DNA of 64,000 nt from CAVUCE01 sp963739985. Lineage in GTDB: Bacteria; Bacteroidota; Ignavibacteria; Ignavibacteriales; Ignavibacteriaceae. Both the position numbers and the translations under genes were made by a program. The stretch covers positions 124,001 through 188,000 of the forward strand of contig CAVUCE010000008.1 in assembly GCA_963739985.1 (NCBI GenBank). The letters run 5' to 3'. The number at the start of each line of letters is the position of its first letter. The stretch's first letter is position 1. Below, piece by piece: positions 18,578 to 28,128 of this stretch. The notes beneath the pieces are model-generated. The model was not told where the DNA came from. It made no database searches and saw only the letters and a list, made by a program, of their open reading frames with translations.

Positions 18578-19843
18578 TTAATATTCTGTCCCCTCTACTC
18601 TTTCAATATCAGCTCCAAGCGAACTTAGTTTTTTCTCAATGCTTTGATAACCACGATCCAAGTGATAAACTCTCAAAACTTCTGTCACACCTTCTGCAGC
18701 CAAACCGGCAAGCACTAAAGATGCACTTGCTCTAAGATCGGTTGACATAACTTTAGCACCTTTTAATTTATTGACGCCTCTCACTACCGCACTATTCTCA
18801 TTTACTTGAATATCTGCTCCAAGTCTAATAAGCTCAGGAACATGTTTGAACCGATCAAAATAAATATTATCAGTAACAGTAGCGACTCCATTGCATAAAG
18901 TCATATATGTAGTCCATTGAGCTTGCATATCAGTAGGAAATCCGGGGTAAATTGAAGTAACAACATCGACCGGTTTTATTTTAGAATCTGAAGATTTTAG
19001 TTTGATGCTCTTTCCATTTATCTCAAAAACACTACCGCTGCTTTCTAATTTTGAAATTACAGCATCAATTAAATATGGCTCAATATTATTTAAGGTAATA
19101 TCACCGCCGGTTAAAGCTCCGGCAATTAGTAAAGTTCCTGCTTCTATTCTATCAGGAATAGTATCAAAATCAACTGAATTTAATTCATTAACTCCCTCAA
19201 TTGTTAAAGTTGAAGTATGAATTCCATCGATCTTAGCTCCCATTTTAACTAGAAACTCTGCCAGGTTTGTAATTTCGGGTTCCATTGCAGCATTATTTAT
19301 CACAGTAGTTCCTTTAGCAAGAACTGCTGCCATCAAGATATTTCCAGTTGCACCAACCGAAGAAATATCAAAATTTATTTTTGCTCCATTTAGATTTTTT
19401 GCTTTTGCTAAGATATACCCTTCAACAAGATCTATTTCGGCACCCATTTTTCTTAAACCTTCAAGATGAAGATTAATCGGACGAGGGCCCCAAGCGCATC
19501 CGCCTGGAAGTGAAACTTTAGCAATTCCGTATTTTGTGAGAAGCGGGCCAAGTACATAAACAGAAGCTCGCATTTTTTTTACATGCTCATATGGTGCTTC
19601 TTGACTAATTATCTTAGATGTATTTAATTCAAGTGTATGATTTTCAAAAACAGATTCAACGCCAAGCTGGTTCAGTAGTTTCATCATCGTGTAAACATCG
19701 TTTAGTTCAGGGGTGTTATAAAGTTTTGTAACACCATTTGAAAGAAGAGTAGCAGGCATTAAAGCCAACGACGCATTCTTAGCACCGCTTACTTCAACAC
19801 TACCAGAAAGTTTTTTGCCGCCTTTAATAACGAATTTGTCCAA
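18578..19843 (-). CDS. murA: UDP-N-acetylglucosamine 1-carboxyvinyltransferase
   Basis: First committed enzyme of peptidoglycan synthesis: transfers enolpyruvate from phosphoenolpyruvate to UDP-GlcNAc in the cytoplasm. 421 residues, full family length. Lys22-Asn23 in SGAKNASLA and the loop PGGCAWGPRP with Cys116 (the usual fosfomycin target cysteine) are present, as is the C-terminal DLRASASLVLAGLAAEG segment. Start is TTG behind GAGG. It heads a run with the small membrane protein and the peptidase. Confidence 0.97.
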   Translation of the reverse strand: MDKFVIKGGKKLSGSVEVSGAKNASLALMPATLLSNGVTKLYNTPELNDVYTMMKLLNQLGVESVFENHTLELNTSKIISQEAPYEHVKKMRASVYVLGPLLTKYGIAKVSLPGGCAWGPRPINLHLEGLRKMGAEIDLVEGYILAKAKNLNGAKINFDISSVGATGNILMAAVLAKGTTVINNAAMEPEITNLAEFLVKMGAKIDGIHTSTLTIEGVNELNSVDFDTIPDRIEAGTLLIAGALTGGDITLNNIEPYLIDAVISKLESSGSVFEINGKSIKLKSSDSKIKPVDVVTSIYPGFPTDMQAQWTTYMTLCNGVATVTDNIYFDRFKHVPELIRLGADIQVNENSAVVRGVNKLKGAKVMSTDLRASASLVLAGLAAEGVTEVLRVYHLDRGYQSIEKKLSSLGADIERVEGTEY

Positions 19844-19940
19844 TTAGTCCTCAGTAGTTAAAGATCTGCTGTATTATTGTAGAAATTATTAGGTAAGTGA
19901 AATTAAATATTAAGTTATGAAAAATCAATTAATACTAATT

Positions 19941-21863
19941 TCAATTAGTTAGTATTGTTCCGTTATTGCCTACTAGATATATTTTTTTTCTAGAAGGATT
20001 TGTAGTAGCCGAGTTTAGTGCTGTGTATTTTCCGCTACTGGTAATTTTCCAGGAGTCTCCACCATCATTTGAAACCAGAACACTTCCCTTATTACTCAAG
20101 ATTATACCATCTTTCTTACCTATAAATAAGATTTTGAAAAGGCCGGTACTTGTATTTGAAGTAACTTTTTCCCAACTACTTCCGCCGTCGTCTGTTTTTA
20201 ATAATATACCCCCGCCGCCACAAATAAATCCATCTTCTTGATTAATAAATTTTACATCGCGTAAATATTGAGTTGTAATTTTTTCATTTTCACTCCAAGA
20301 ATTACCTTGATCAGAAGTAGTCAATATTTCACCGTTCCAACCAACGACAGTGCCGTTTTTATCATCCGTAAAATCAATACTATATAATAATTCGTTTGTA
20401 GGAACAGATACAATTGACCAACTAATCCCCCCATCGACACTTTTTAATAGTGTTCCTTTACCTCCCACTATAAAACCAGTCATCCGGTTTGATAAGAAAT
20501 AAATTTTGAAAAAGGATTCGTTTGAGGGCGTGTTAATTTTTTGCCAGGTCCTGCCCGTGTCCCTAGTTGTTAATAACGTACCATTTTCTCCGACTGAAAA
20601 ACCTCTATCCGGAGTTACAAAATTTATATCGTACAAATTTATGCCTGAAGAATCTGATAAAACATTCCAAGTATCACCTGCATTTATGGTTTTAAGCAAC
20701 ACACCATTTCCGCCGCAAGTAATTCCAATATTATCAGTTATAAAATAGATAGAGTTCAAAGCTTCAGATACAGGACTCTTTAAATTTTTCCAATCGCTCT
20801 TAATTGAATAGTTTGGATTTGATCCGTACATAGCACGGTTGTTATCCATATCCTTAAGTACTTTATCGCTCGAATCCCAGTATTGTGAAACAGTTGTATA
20901 AACGAAGTAAAATAAACCTCCTAGAATGCATATAAAAACAAATGCAAAAAAGTAAAACCGTACTTTTGTTAGTATAGTTTTCTCGTTGTCTTTTGGTAAT
21001 TCTTTTTTCTTTTCAACGGAAACTCTAGAGGTTTTAGTTTTAATTAATTTTTCAGAAAATTGATTAATGTCTTTTAGAAATTCGTTACAATCATGATAAC
21101 GTTTGGCTAAAGTTTTACTAAGAGCTTTTGATATTAATGCATCAACTTCGCCCGGAATTCCCGGAATTTTTGATGATATTTTTGGAGGTGCCTTTTTAAG
21201 ATGCGCTTCCATAATTTCAAATTCAGTTCCTCTATCGAATGGCGTAACACCACTCAGCATTTCGTAAAACGTAATTCCTATAGAGTAGATATCACTTTGG
21301 CTTGTCGGCTCTAAAGCTTTTATTTGTTCGGGACTCATATACAAGATTGTCCCGATTTTAGTTCCGGTTTTAGTTAATCCATGCGCTTCATTAAGAGATT
21401 TGGAAATTCCAAAATCCATTATTTTAGCAATACCATCGCTATTAATAATTACATTGGAGGGTTTTATATCGCGGTGAACAAATCCTTGATTATGAGCATA
21501 TCCGACACCTACAAGAATTTGTTTTAATATTTCAAGAGACTCTTCAACATCTAATTTCCCTTTGCGCTGAATAAGATTTTCAAGCGTATCTCCATCAACA
21601 AACTCCATTACAATTCCAAGCATTCCTCGTTCTTCAGCAAAACCGTAAACGGTTACAATATTAGAGTGTGTTAACTTTGCCTGGTTTCTGGCTTCGCGTT
21701 TGAATCTTGCAATAAATTGAGGATTCTTTAGAGCTTGTTGATTTAAAATTTTGATTGCAACATATCGTTCCAGTTTAAGATCAAATGCCTTATAAACAAT
21801 CCCCATTCCTCCTTCACCAAGGATCTCTAGTATCTTAAAATGCTCAATGTTTCGCCCGATCAT
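19941..21863 (-). CDS. Transmembrane Ser/Thr protein kinase with Ycf48-like sensor domain
   Basis: 640 residues. Cytoplasmic Hanks-type kinase (about 1-275) with all key residues: Gly-rich loop GEGGMG (16-21), Lys38, HRDIKPSN (130-137), DFG (150-152) and an APE-equivalent SPEQ. One membrane helix lies at about 302-325. The external part (about 360-640) holds about six repeats of roughly 45 residues with G-D-T/S-W and G-G-x-G-x-L-L-x-T motifs, as in Ycf48/BNR beta-propellers. The arrangement suggests a receptor kinase sensing something outside the membrane. It follows the PP2C gene by 2 bases; the pair should form a phosphorylation switch. Confidence 0.9.
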   Translation of the reverse strand: MIGRNIEHFKILEILGEGGMGIVYKAFDLKLERYVAIKILNQQALKNPQFIARFKREARNQAKLTHSNIVTVYGFAEERGMLGIVMEFVDGDTLENLIQRKGKLDVEESLEILKQILVGVGYAHNQGFVHRDIKPSNVIINSDGIAKIMDFGISKSLNEAHGLTKTGTKIGTILYMSPEQIKALEPTSQSDIYSIGITFYEMLSGVTPFDRGTEFEIMEAHLKKAPPKISSKIPGIPGEVDALISKALSKTLAKRYHDCNEFLKDINQFSEKLIKTKTSRVSVEKKKELPKDNEKTILTKVRFYFFAFVFICILGGLFYFVYTTVSQYWDSSDKVLKDMDNNRAMYGSNPNYSIKSDWKNLKSPVSEALNSIYFITDNIGITCGGNGVLLKTINAGDTWNVLSDSSGINLYDINFVTPDRGFSVGENGTLLTTRDTGRTWQKINTPSNESFFKIYFLSNRMTGFIVGGKGTLLKSVDGGISWSIVSVPTNELLYSIDFTDDKNGTVVGWNGEILTTSDQGNSWSENEKITTQYLRDVKFINQEDGFICGGGGILLKTDDGGSSWEKVTSNTSTGLFKILFIGKKDGIILSNKGSVLVSNDGGDSWKITSSGKYTALNSATTNPSRKKIYLVGNNGTILTN

Positions 21864-21865
21864 CT

Positions 21866-22594
21866 TTACTCACTTTTTGAAATTAATACAAAAGTATAAT
21901 TATCGGGAGCTCCTCTGTCTTCTACTATTCTAGAGAGTTTTTCTCCTATTGCTCTTGGGTTTACCCGTTCAATTAATTGTTGTAATTCGTCATCGTTAAT
22001 AACACAAGTGACTCCATCGGAACAAATAAAAAACCGGTGATCATCATGTTTACCCAATTTTACTTTACTGACATCAACTTCAATTTTATTGTTGTCACCT
22101 AAGGCTCTCATTATAATGTTTTTATTGGGATGGTTTTCGGCCTCTTTTAATGTAAGATATCCTTCATCAACTAATTTTTGAACAAGAGAATGATCTTTGG
22201 TAAGCTGTTTAAGTTTTCCGCTTTTGAAATGATAAATTCTTGAATCTCCAACATGTCCCCAGTACGCGGTATTATCCCTAATAAATAAAACTTCTACTGT
22301 AGTCGCCATTCCTTTAAGATCGTAATCAGAAGAAGATTTTTCAAGAAGAACTCTATTAGCTTCCGCAACTGATTGTTTAATTTTTTCAAGTATGTCAGAA
22401 ATTTTACTGTCTTTAAAGTATGCGTGAATTGTATCAACTGTTAATTGAGAAGCTATTTCACCTGCTTTATTACCACCTAGACCGTCGCATACAATCGCTA
22501 AAATTCCTCCGTCAACAGGAAAAACCCCAAATGAGTCTTCGTTCTCAGTTCTTTTCTGTCCGGTGCGGGATAAGTAAACGTAGTCGAATTTCAA
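21866..22594 (-). CDS. PP2C-family Ser/Thr protein phosphatase
   Basis: 242-residue cytoplasmic metal-dependent phosphatase of the PppA/Stp1 type. Metal-binding motifs are visible: ENEDSFG near residue 17, CDGLGGNKAGEIAS (about 36-49), GHVGDSRIY (about 113-121), FFICSDGV and APDNYT near the end. It should reverse phosphorylation by the adjacent kinase. Start is TTG, preceded by GGGG at about 7 bases, with a strong promoter just upstream (22620-22648). Confidence 0.94.
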   Translation of the reverse strand: MKFDYVYLSRTGQKRTENEDSFGVFPVDGGILAIVCDGLGGNKAGEIASQLTVDTIHAYFKDSKISDILEKIKQSVAEANRVLLEKSSSDYDLKGMATTVEVLFIRDNTAYWGHVGDSRIYHFKSGKLKQLTKDHSLVQKLVDEGYLTLKEAENHPNKNIIMRALGDNNKIEVDVSKVKLGKHDDHRFFICSDGVTCVINDDELQQLIERVNPRAIGEKLSRIVEDRGAPDNYTFVLISKSE

Positions 22595-22955
22595 TTAAAC
22601 CCCGTAAAAATGTAAGCACATTAGATTTATAACAATAGCACTTGTCAAAGATATAATTTGTTTCTTTTAAATACAATAATTAGAGAGAAATACTATAATT
22701 ATAAATTATCCAATCGTTTAGCCGTTTTATTATTCTAAAATTACAAAGCTAAATAATAACTTTTTTATTGATATATGTTAATAAATATCATACGTTTGAG
22801 GAAGTGTGTTGCAAGTTAAATTTAATTTTTAATTTTTCTAGTTTGCTTGACAATCAGAAAAACCTTATAAAACAAAATCTAGATTGGGTTTATAGCTTTT
22901 TGAATGAATAAAATTTGTTGACCAATTCTTAAATCTTTTTACAGTAGGGGGAAAT
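22595..22955. other. Divergent intergenic region, PP2C/kinase versus radical SAM gene
   Basis: 361 AT-rich bases holding the PP2C promoter at its left end. To the right I see a TTGACA (about 22848) without a well-spaced -10 box and a GGGGG ribosome site before the radical SAM start. No RNA gene or riboswitch was recognised. Confidence 0.6.
22620..22648 (-). promoter_or_regulatory. Sigma-70-type promoter for the PP2C-kinase operon
   Basis: On the minus strand a perfect TTGACA (22643-22648) and TCTAAT (22620-22625, 5/6 match) are separated by 17 bases. Expected transcription start is near 22613, about 19 bases before the TTG start of the phosphatase gene. Confidence 0.75.
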
Positions 22956-24158
22956 ATGTTAGAACTAAATCATCTTGATTATTATCGATTGCCATGGAAC
23001 TTGGTCGATAATTCGATATCTTGGCTGGAGCCAACTGCCAAATGTAATCTCAGCTGCGACGGATGCTACCGAAAAAATGAAAACCAACATAAATCTATTG
23101 ATGAAATAAAAAATGAGCTTGATACATTTACCAGATTACGAATTTGTGATGGAGTCTCTATTGCCGGTGGTGATCCTCTTACACATCCAGACGTTGTTGA
23201 AATTGTTAGAGAAGTAAAAAAACGAGGATTAAAACCAATTCTAAATACAAATGGATTGGCACTAACAAAAGAACTTCTGCACGAATTAAAAAAAGCAGGT
23301 GTTTACGGATTTACTTTTCATATTGATAGTAAACAAGGACGCCCGGGTTGGAAAAATAAAAATGAAATCGAATTAAATGAATTGAGATATCATTACGCAA
23401 GAATGCTTGCAGATGAAAAAGGTATTTCATGCTCTTTTAACGCCACAGTTTACGAAGATACTTTACAATATGTAAAAGGAATGGCAAAATGGGCACAAGA
23501 AAATATTGATATAGTGCAAGTGATGGTGTTTATACTCTACCGCGCAGTTAATAATAACACTGTTGATTTTTATCTGGGTCCGAATAAAATTGATATGGAT
23601 GAACTGGTATATAACGAAGAATCATTGGAGCGAACGGATATTAAAGCACCGGAAATTGTACAATTGTTAAGAGAAGATGATCCGGAATTTGATGCTTGTG
23701 CTTATCTAAATGGATCAGAAAAACCGGATTCTTTCAAATGGCTTTTAAACGGAAGATTAGGTACTAAGAAAAAAATATATGGTTACATGGGAAAGAAAAG
23801 TATGGAAATCATTCAAGCCGGGCATCATATTTTATTTAATAAATATTTAGCCTATTCTTCGCCTAAAATGACGAGAAAAGGAAAATCGATGATGTTGTTA
23901 GGCGCTTTTGATAAGAAACTACGAAAGGCCTTTCTGAAATTTTATAAAAATCCGTTTAACATTTTTAGAAGATTACATTACCAATCTGTTATGATAATAC
24001 AACCGGTTGATTTTTTAGAAGACGGAAGACAAAATATGTGCGACGGTTGTCCGGATATTACCGTTTGGGATGGAAAACTAGTATGGTCATGCAGAATGGA
24101 AGAACAGTTAAAATATGGTTATAATGTGAAAACATACCCCAAAAATCAATTTAATTAA
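22956..24158 (+). CDS. Radical SAM protein of unknown substrate
   Basis: 400 residues. The radical SAM motif is present near the N-terminus: Cys-x3-Cys-x2-Cys in AKCNLSCDGCYRKN (about 28-41), followed by a GGDP motif (SIAGGDPLTHP) for SAM binding and the NTNG strand. The C-terminus has more cysteines, MCDGCPDITVWDGKLVWSC, which could bind an auxiliary iron-sulfur cluster. The middle (about 190-330) is not recognised. It stands alone after a long intergenic region, with ribosome site GGGGG before ATG. Family is sure, reaction unknown. Confidence 0.88.
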   Translation: MLELNHLDYYRLPWNLVDNSISWLEPTAKCNLSCDGCYRKNENQHKSIDEIKNELDTFTRLRICDGVSIAGGDPLTHPDVVEIVREVKKRGLKPILNTNGLALTKELLHELKKAGVYGFTFHIDSKQGRPGWKNKNEIELNELRYHYARMLADEKGISCSFNATVYEDTLQYVKGMAKWAQENIDIVQVMVFILYRAVNNNTVDFYLGPNKIDMDELVYNEESLERTDIKAPEIVQLLREDDPEFDACAYLNGSEKPDSFKWLLNGRLGTKKKIYGYMGKKSMEIIQAGHHILFNKYLAYSSPKMTRKGKSMMLLGAFDKKLRKAFLKFYKNPFNIFRRLHYQSVMIIQPVDFLEDGRQNMCDGCPDITVWDGKLVWSCRMEEQLKYGYNVKTYPKNQFN

Positions 24159-24175
24159 AATAAATACTTAAATTT

Positions 24176-24211
24176 ATTCCGCTCAATATTTATCGTAATT
24201 TTGGGCGGAAT
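24176..24211 (+). terminator. Weak terminator-like hairpin after the radical SAM gene
   Basis: ATTCCGC (24176-24182) pairs with GCGGAAT (24205-24211) across a 22-base loop. Only scattered T follow, so termination is uncertain. Confidence 0.35.
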
Positions 24212-24340
24212 ATTAAATTTCCATAGAACTATCCTTTAAATATTTGCTTAACTAAAGACATAAATGTATATTTAAAATTCATTTTTTTAGCACTATTTAC
24301 AAATTGTTTTAGATGCTTTAATGATGATTCTAAAAGCAAT

Positions 24341-24422
24341 GCGAGAATGGCGGAATTGGTAGACGCGCTAGACTTAGGATCTAGTACCGAGAGGTGTCGG
24401 GGTTCGAGTCCCCGTTCTCGCA
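24341..24422 (+). tRNA. tRNA-Leu (anticodon UAG)
   Basis: Class II tRNA with acceptor arms GCGAGAA (24341-24347) and TTCTCGC (24415-24421), discriminator A (24422), anticodon stem CTAGA/TCTAG around loop CTTAGGA giving anticodon UAG, a long variable arm (ACCGAGAGGTGT region) and T-arm GGGGTTCGAGTCCCC. CCA is not encoded. It reads CUA leucine codons. It lies 48 bases before tig. Confidence 0.96.
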
Positions 24423-24470
24423 CACTTTTTTCCCTTATAACTTACAATATTTAGATCAGACGAGGTTGGT

Positions 24471-25787
24471 TTGGAATACAAAATTAATGATATATCTGTT
24501 TCAGAAAGAGAAGTTGAAGTTACTTTAGCTTATGATGAAATTAAAGACGGAATAGAAACAGAAGTAAAAAAGCAGACTAAAAAAATTCAATTGCCGGGTT
24601 TTAGAAAAGGAAAAGTTCCGTTAAATATTTTGAAGAAAATGTACGGAGATGCTTTAGAACATGAAGCGTCTGAAAAAGTAGCAAATAATCAATTCTGGGA
24701 AATAGCAAACGAAAAACATTTACATCCAATCGGACAGCCTTCATTAACCGACATTAAATTTAATCCGGGCGAAGATCTTTTCTTCAAAGTTAAATATGAA
24801 GTAATGCCGAATATTGAGGTAAAAGATTATACCGAGCAAGATATTGAAGTTCCTAAATTCGAAGTAAAAGATGAAGATGTTGAAAATGAGATTCAGTACA
24901 TCCAGAAATCTAACAGTACAAAAGAACCTGCTGATATTATTGGAGACGATAAAAATTATTTAGTTGATGTAGAAATTCAAAGAATAGATGAAGAAAATAA
25001 GCCTGTTGAAGGTGTAAAACCTGAAAGACTCGAAATTGATCTAACCAGCGAAAGAATTCAACCTGAAATTGTTGAGAATTCCAAAGGTAAAAAAGTTGAT
25101 GAAAATTTCACTTTTTCTTTCAGCGATGAACGTACAGTTAAAAATGAAGAAGGCAAAGAAGAGGAAGTAACCGATGTTTACAATTATGTTGCTACAATTA
25201 AAGGAATCAAGAAAATTGTACCGGCAGAATTAAATGAAGAACTTATTAAAAAGGTTACCAAAGATAAGGCTACAAACGAAGAGGAATTAAGAAAAGAAAT
25301 CAAAAGTGATGTCCAGAAATATTACGATCAAAGAATGGATGAGTTATTACGCGACAAATTATTAACCACCGTTGTAAAAAACAATGATTTCCCTCCTCCA
25401 AATTCATTGGTTTTAAATGTTTTGGAAGATTTAGTAAAACGTGAAGAAGAACAATCTAAAAAAGAAGGTTATAGATCGTTCGATAAAACAGAAGCCGCAA
25501 CAAGATTACGAAAAATTGCAGAATTAGAAGTTAAATGGTTCATACTTAAAAGTGAAATTCAGAAAAAAGAGAAGCTTGAAGTTGGTGAAGATGAATTAAA
25601 AGAATTGGCTGAAAAGGATGCGGAAAAAACCGGTATTGCGGTTGATAAGTTATTGAATTATTATAAGTCCTCAAATTACGGCGAAAGACTAATTGATAAT
25701 AAATTATTTGATTTCTTAAAAGAGAAGAATAATATTAAAAATGTCGATCCCGAAAAGATTTCAAAAAAAGAAGAGGAATCGAAATGA
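24471..25787 (+). CDS. tig: Trigger factor
   Basis: Ribosome-bound chaperone, possibly with prolyl isomerase activity, that meets nascent chains at the exit tunnel. 438 residues, full length. The ribosome-docking signature is present as PGFRKGKVP (about 43-51). The middle region (about 150-250) is the FKBP-like domain and the C-terminal two-thirds are charged helices. Start is TTG after GAGG; no better start is nearby. The stop overlaps the clpP start (ATGA), the classic tig-clpP arrangement. Confidence 0.95.
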   Translation: MEYKINDISVSEREVEVTLAYDEIKDGIETEVKKQTKKIQLPGFRKGKVPLNILKKMYGDALEHEASEKVANNQFWEIANEKHLHPIGQPSLTDIKFNPGEDLFFKVKYEVMPNIEVKDYTEQDIEVPKFEVKDEDVENEIQYIQKSNSTKEPADIIGDDKNYLVDVEIQRIDEENKPVEGVKPERLEIDLTSERIQPEIVENSKGKKVDENFTFSFSDERTVKNEEGKEEEVTDVYNYVATIKGIKKIVPAELNEELIKKVTKDKATNEEELRKEIKSDVQKYYDQRMDELLRDKLLTTVVKNNDFPPPNSLVLNVLEDLVKREEEQSKKEGYRSFDKTEAATRLRKIAELEVKWFILKSEIQKKEKLEVGEDELKELAEKDAEKTGIAVDKLLNYYKSSNYGERLIDNKLFDFLKEKNNIKNVDPEKISKKEEESK

Positions 25788-26413
25788 CAAAAAATTATGA
25801 AATTTACAATCAGCTAGTCCCTTATGTTATCGAACAAACCGGTCGCGGCGAAAGAGGAATGGATATTTATTCAAGACTCTTAAGGGAAAGAATTATATTT
25901 TTAGGAACTGCAATTGATGATCACGTTGCAAGTTTAACAATCGCACAATTGATTTTTCTAGAAGCCGAAGATTCAGATAAAGATATAAATATATATGTAA
26001 ATTCTCCCGGTGGAAGTGTTACTGCTGGATTAGCTATTTATGACACTATGAAATTTATCAAACCTGATGTAGCTACCACTTGCGTTGGAATGGCTGCAAG
26101 TATGGGAGCAATTTTGCTTGCTGGAGGCGCTGAAGGAAAAAGATCAGCGTTACCTAACTCTAAAATTATGATACATCAACCCTGGGTCGGCGGACTTCAA
26201 GGACAAACTTCCGATATTGAAATTCATGCAAGAGAGATGTTAAAAACTAGAGACACTCTTTACAATATTCTTGCAGAGCGTACTGGTAAATCTATGGAAC
26301 AAATTACCAAGGATTGCGATAGAGATTATTTTTTAACTTCTCAAGAAGCTAAAGAATATAAGCTAATCGATAATATTTTGGACAAAAGAGTTCCTTTGGA
26401 TAAAAAACAGTAA
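25784..26413 (+). CDS. clpP: ATP-dependent Clp protease proteolytic subunit
   Basis: Serine peptidase forming the double-heptamer chamber that works with ClpX or ClpA. 209 residues. Catalytic Ser106 in GMAASMGAILLA, His131 in MIHQPWVGG and an Asp near residue 180 in the CDRDYFLTSQEA region are present, as is NSPGGSVTAGLAIYD. No clpX follows in this window; a strong terminator closes the unit instead. Confidence 0.97.
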   Translation: MTKNYEIYNQLVPYVIEQTGRGERGMDIYSRLLRERIIFLGTAIDDHVASLTIAQLIFLEAEDSDKDINIYVNSPGGSVTAGLAIYDTMKFIKPDVATTCVGMAASMGAILLAGGAEGKRSALPNSKIMIHQPWVGGLQGQTSDIEIHAREMLKTRDTLYNILAERTGKSMEQITKDCDRDYFLTSQEAKEYKLIDNILDKRVPLDKKQ

Positions 26414-26442
26414 TATTCGAGTCAAGATTATTTTAATATTAT

Positions 26443-26469
26443 GCCCGGTTTTTTACCGGGCTTTTTTTT
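26443..26469 (+). terminator. Rho-independent terminator of tig-clpP
   Basis: Perfect 7-base stem GCCCGGT (26443-26449) / ACCGGGC (26455-26461), 5-T loop, then eight T. It lies 30 bases after the clpP stop. Confidence 0.93.
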
Positions 26470-26527
26470 ATCCTTAGTAAATTTCACTAATTTTAGATCA
26501 ATAATTTTAATCGAATAAAATAATATT

Positions 26528-28003
26528 ATGTTAAATAAAAAATCTCTTCCTCTATCCCCTTTCTTTTTTTTGATGAATTTGGCTCTTTTTGTTTTACTTG
26601 TTTCAAATTTCACGTATTCACAAAAAGTTCAATCGGAGTTAACAAATTACTTAAACGAATATCATAAAATAACCGGAGTCCCTTCTGTGTCTGCAGGAGT
26701 AATGCATGACGGAAAAATTATTTGGCTTGATGCGGCGGGATATTCTGATTTAGAAAATGATGTTAAAGCTACTCCTCAAACCGTTTATAGAATAGCTTCT
26801 ATTTCAAAAATAATAACTGCTGTCGCCATCATGCAACTGGTGGAAAAAGGTAAAATAAATTTAGATAGAGATGCAAGACGATATATTCCTTATTTTCCCA
26901 AAAAGAAATGGGTTTTTACAGTAAGACAAATTTTAACACACACTTCAGGGATTAGAAGTTATAAAAAAGGTGAGTTTGATAATCCTCAACATTTTAGTTC
27001 TACTCGAGATGCGTTAGGCTTAATACTAAACGATTCACTTCAGTTTAAGCCGGGAACCAAGTATATGTACACAACTTTTGGGTACAACTTATTGGCCGCA
27101 ATTATTGAAAATGTTAGTGGACTTTCGTTTACCGAATATCTGAAAAAAAATATTTTTAAGCCAGCTGAAATGACATCTACTTTTCCAGAGTTTCCTTCAG
27201 ACATAATTTCACATCGTGCCAGAGGTTATGTAAAAAATGATTACAGACAAATTAGAAATGCTCCTTTAGCGGATTTAAGTGAAAAATTTGCAGGTGGAGG
27301 CTTAATTTCAACAAGTGGAGATTTACTAAATTTTTCATCTGCTTTGTTGGAAGGTAAATTGATTAAATCCGAAACTTTAGATTCTATGTTGGTTATTGGG
27401 AAATTAACTAATGGAACACCTTTAAAAGTAGGGCTGGGTTTAGAAGTTAACAAAGACAATCATGGGAACGATTATTTTGGACATTATGGCAGTGGAACCG
27501 GTTTTGTTTCCCTTTTAGTTATATACAGAAAATTAAATTTAGCAGCAGTGGATTTAGTAAACTTAAATGATAGAACAACATTTGCAAATCAACCGGCATT
27601 TAATTTAGCGCATATAGCTCTGAATGAAAAATTTGAACTTCCAAAAAAATCATTATCAGACGAAATGTTTAAAGTAACTTCCGAATATAGCTTAGATTCA
27701 GCAATTGCCTTTTATAATAATCTTGAGTCGGATTCTACTAACCATTACGAAAATTCAATAAAGGAATTAGACCAATTCGGCGATGACTTAATTAATACAA
27801 AACAAATTGATAAGGCTATTTATTTTTACAAACTAATGGTAAGAAGATTTACAAAAACAAGTGCGATGTTTATCGGATTAGGCAAAGCATATTATCAGGA
27901 CGGCAATAAAGGACTCGCGCTTAAAAATTTTCTAACTGCATTAAAATTTGATTCTAATAATAAATATGCAATCAAAATGATTACTGAACTATCGGCGAAG
28001 TAA
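26528..28003 (+). CDS. LACTB-like serine hydrolase (beta-lactamase fold) with C-terminal TPR
   Basis: 491-residue exported serine hydrolase of the class C beta-lactamase/penicillin-binding-protein fold. Hydrophobic signal segment about 12-30. Catalytic S91-I-S-K94 (SISK), second motif YTTFGYNLL in which the usual Y-x-N is Y-T-T, and third motif HYGSGTGF. The SISK box and the altered second motif resemble LACTB-type proteases more than beta-lactamases. Residues about 420-490 form TPR-like helices. A peptidase or esterase role in the envelope is likely; antibiotic resistance is not implied. It is a single-gene unit after the clpP terminator. Confidence 0.85.
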   Translation: MLNKKSLPLSPFFFLMNLALFVLLVSNFTYSQKVQSELTNYLNEYHKITGVPSVSAGVMHDGKIIWLDAAGYSDLENDVKATPQTVYRIASISKIITAVAIMQLVEKGKINLDRDARRYIPYFPKKKWVFTVRQILTHTSGIRSYKKGEFDNPQHFSSTRDALGLILNDSLQFKPGTKYMYTTFGYNLLAAIIENVSGLSFTEYLKKNIFKPAEMTSTFPEFPSDIISHRARGYVKNDYRQIRNAPLADLSEKFAGGGLISTSGDLLNFSSALLEGKLIKSETLDSMLVIGKLTNGTPLKVGLGLEVNKDNHGNDYFGHYGSGTGFVSLLVIYRKLNLAAVDLVNLNDRTTFANQPAFNLAHIALNEKFELPKKSLSDEMFKVTSEYSLDSAIAFYNNLESDSTNHYENSIKELDQFGDDLINTKQIDKAIYFYKLMVRRFTKTSAMFIGLGKAYYQDGNKGLALKNFLTALKFDSNNKYAIKMITELSAK

Positions 28004-28128
28004 TTGTTAAATTTTAGTTTATGAAGCTAGACTAAATCTTGCTCTTTTACTTGAACAGAGACTAAAAAATATCTAAATTGATTTTAGGTAAGCGGAATTT
28101 CTTTAACTCTAAAAAATGATTTTACTGA

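Noticed and set aside
22848..22880. TTGACA upstream of the radical SAM gene as a promoter
   Set aside because: The nearest TATAAA is only about 13 bases away and no -10 lies at 16-18 bases.
24229..24423. 64-codon minus-strand ORF
   Set aside because: It runs antisense through tRNA-Leu and has no recognisable product.
24341..24470. tRNA-Leu as an integration site of a mobile element
   Set aside because: No integrase and no repeated tRNA 3' end seen nearby; housekeeping genes follow at once.
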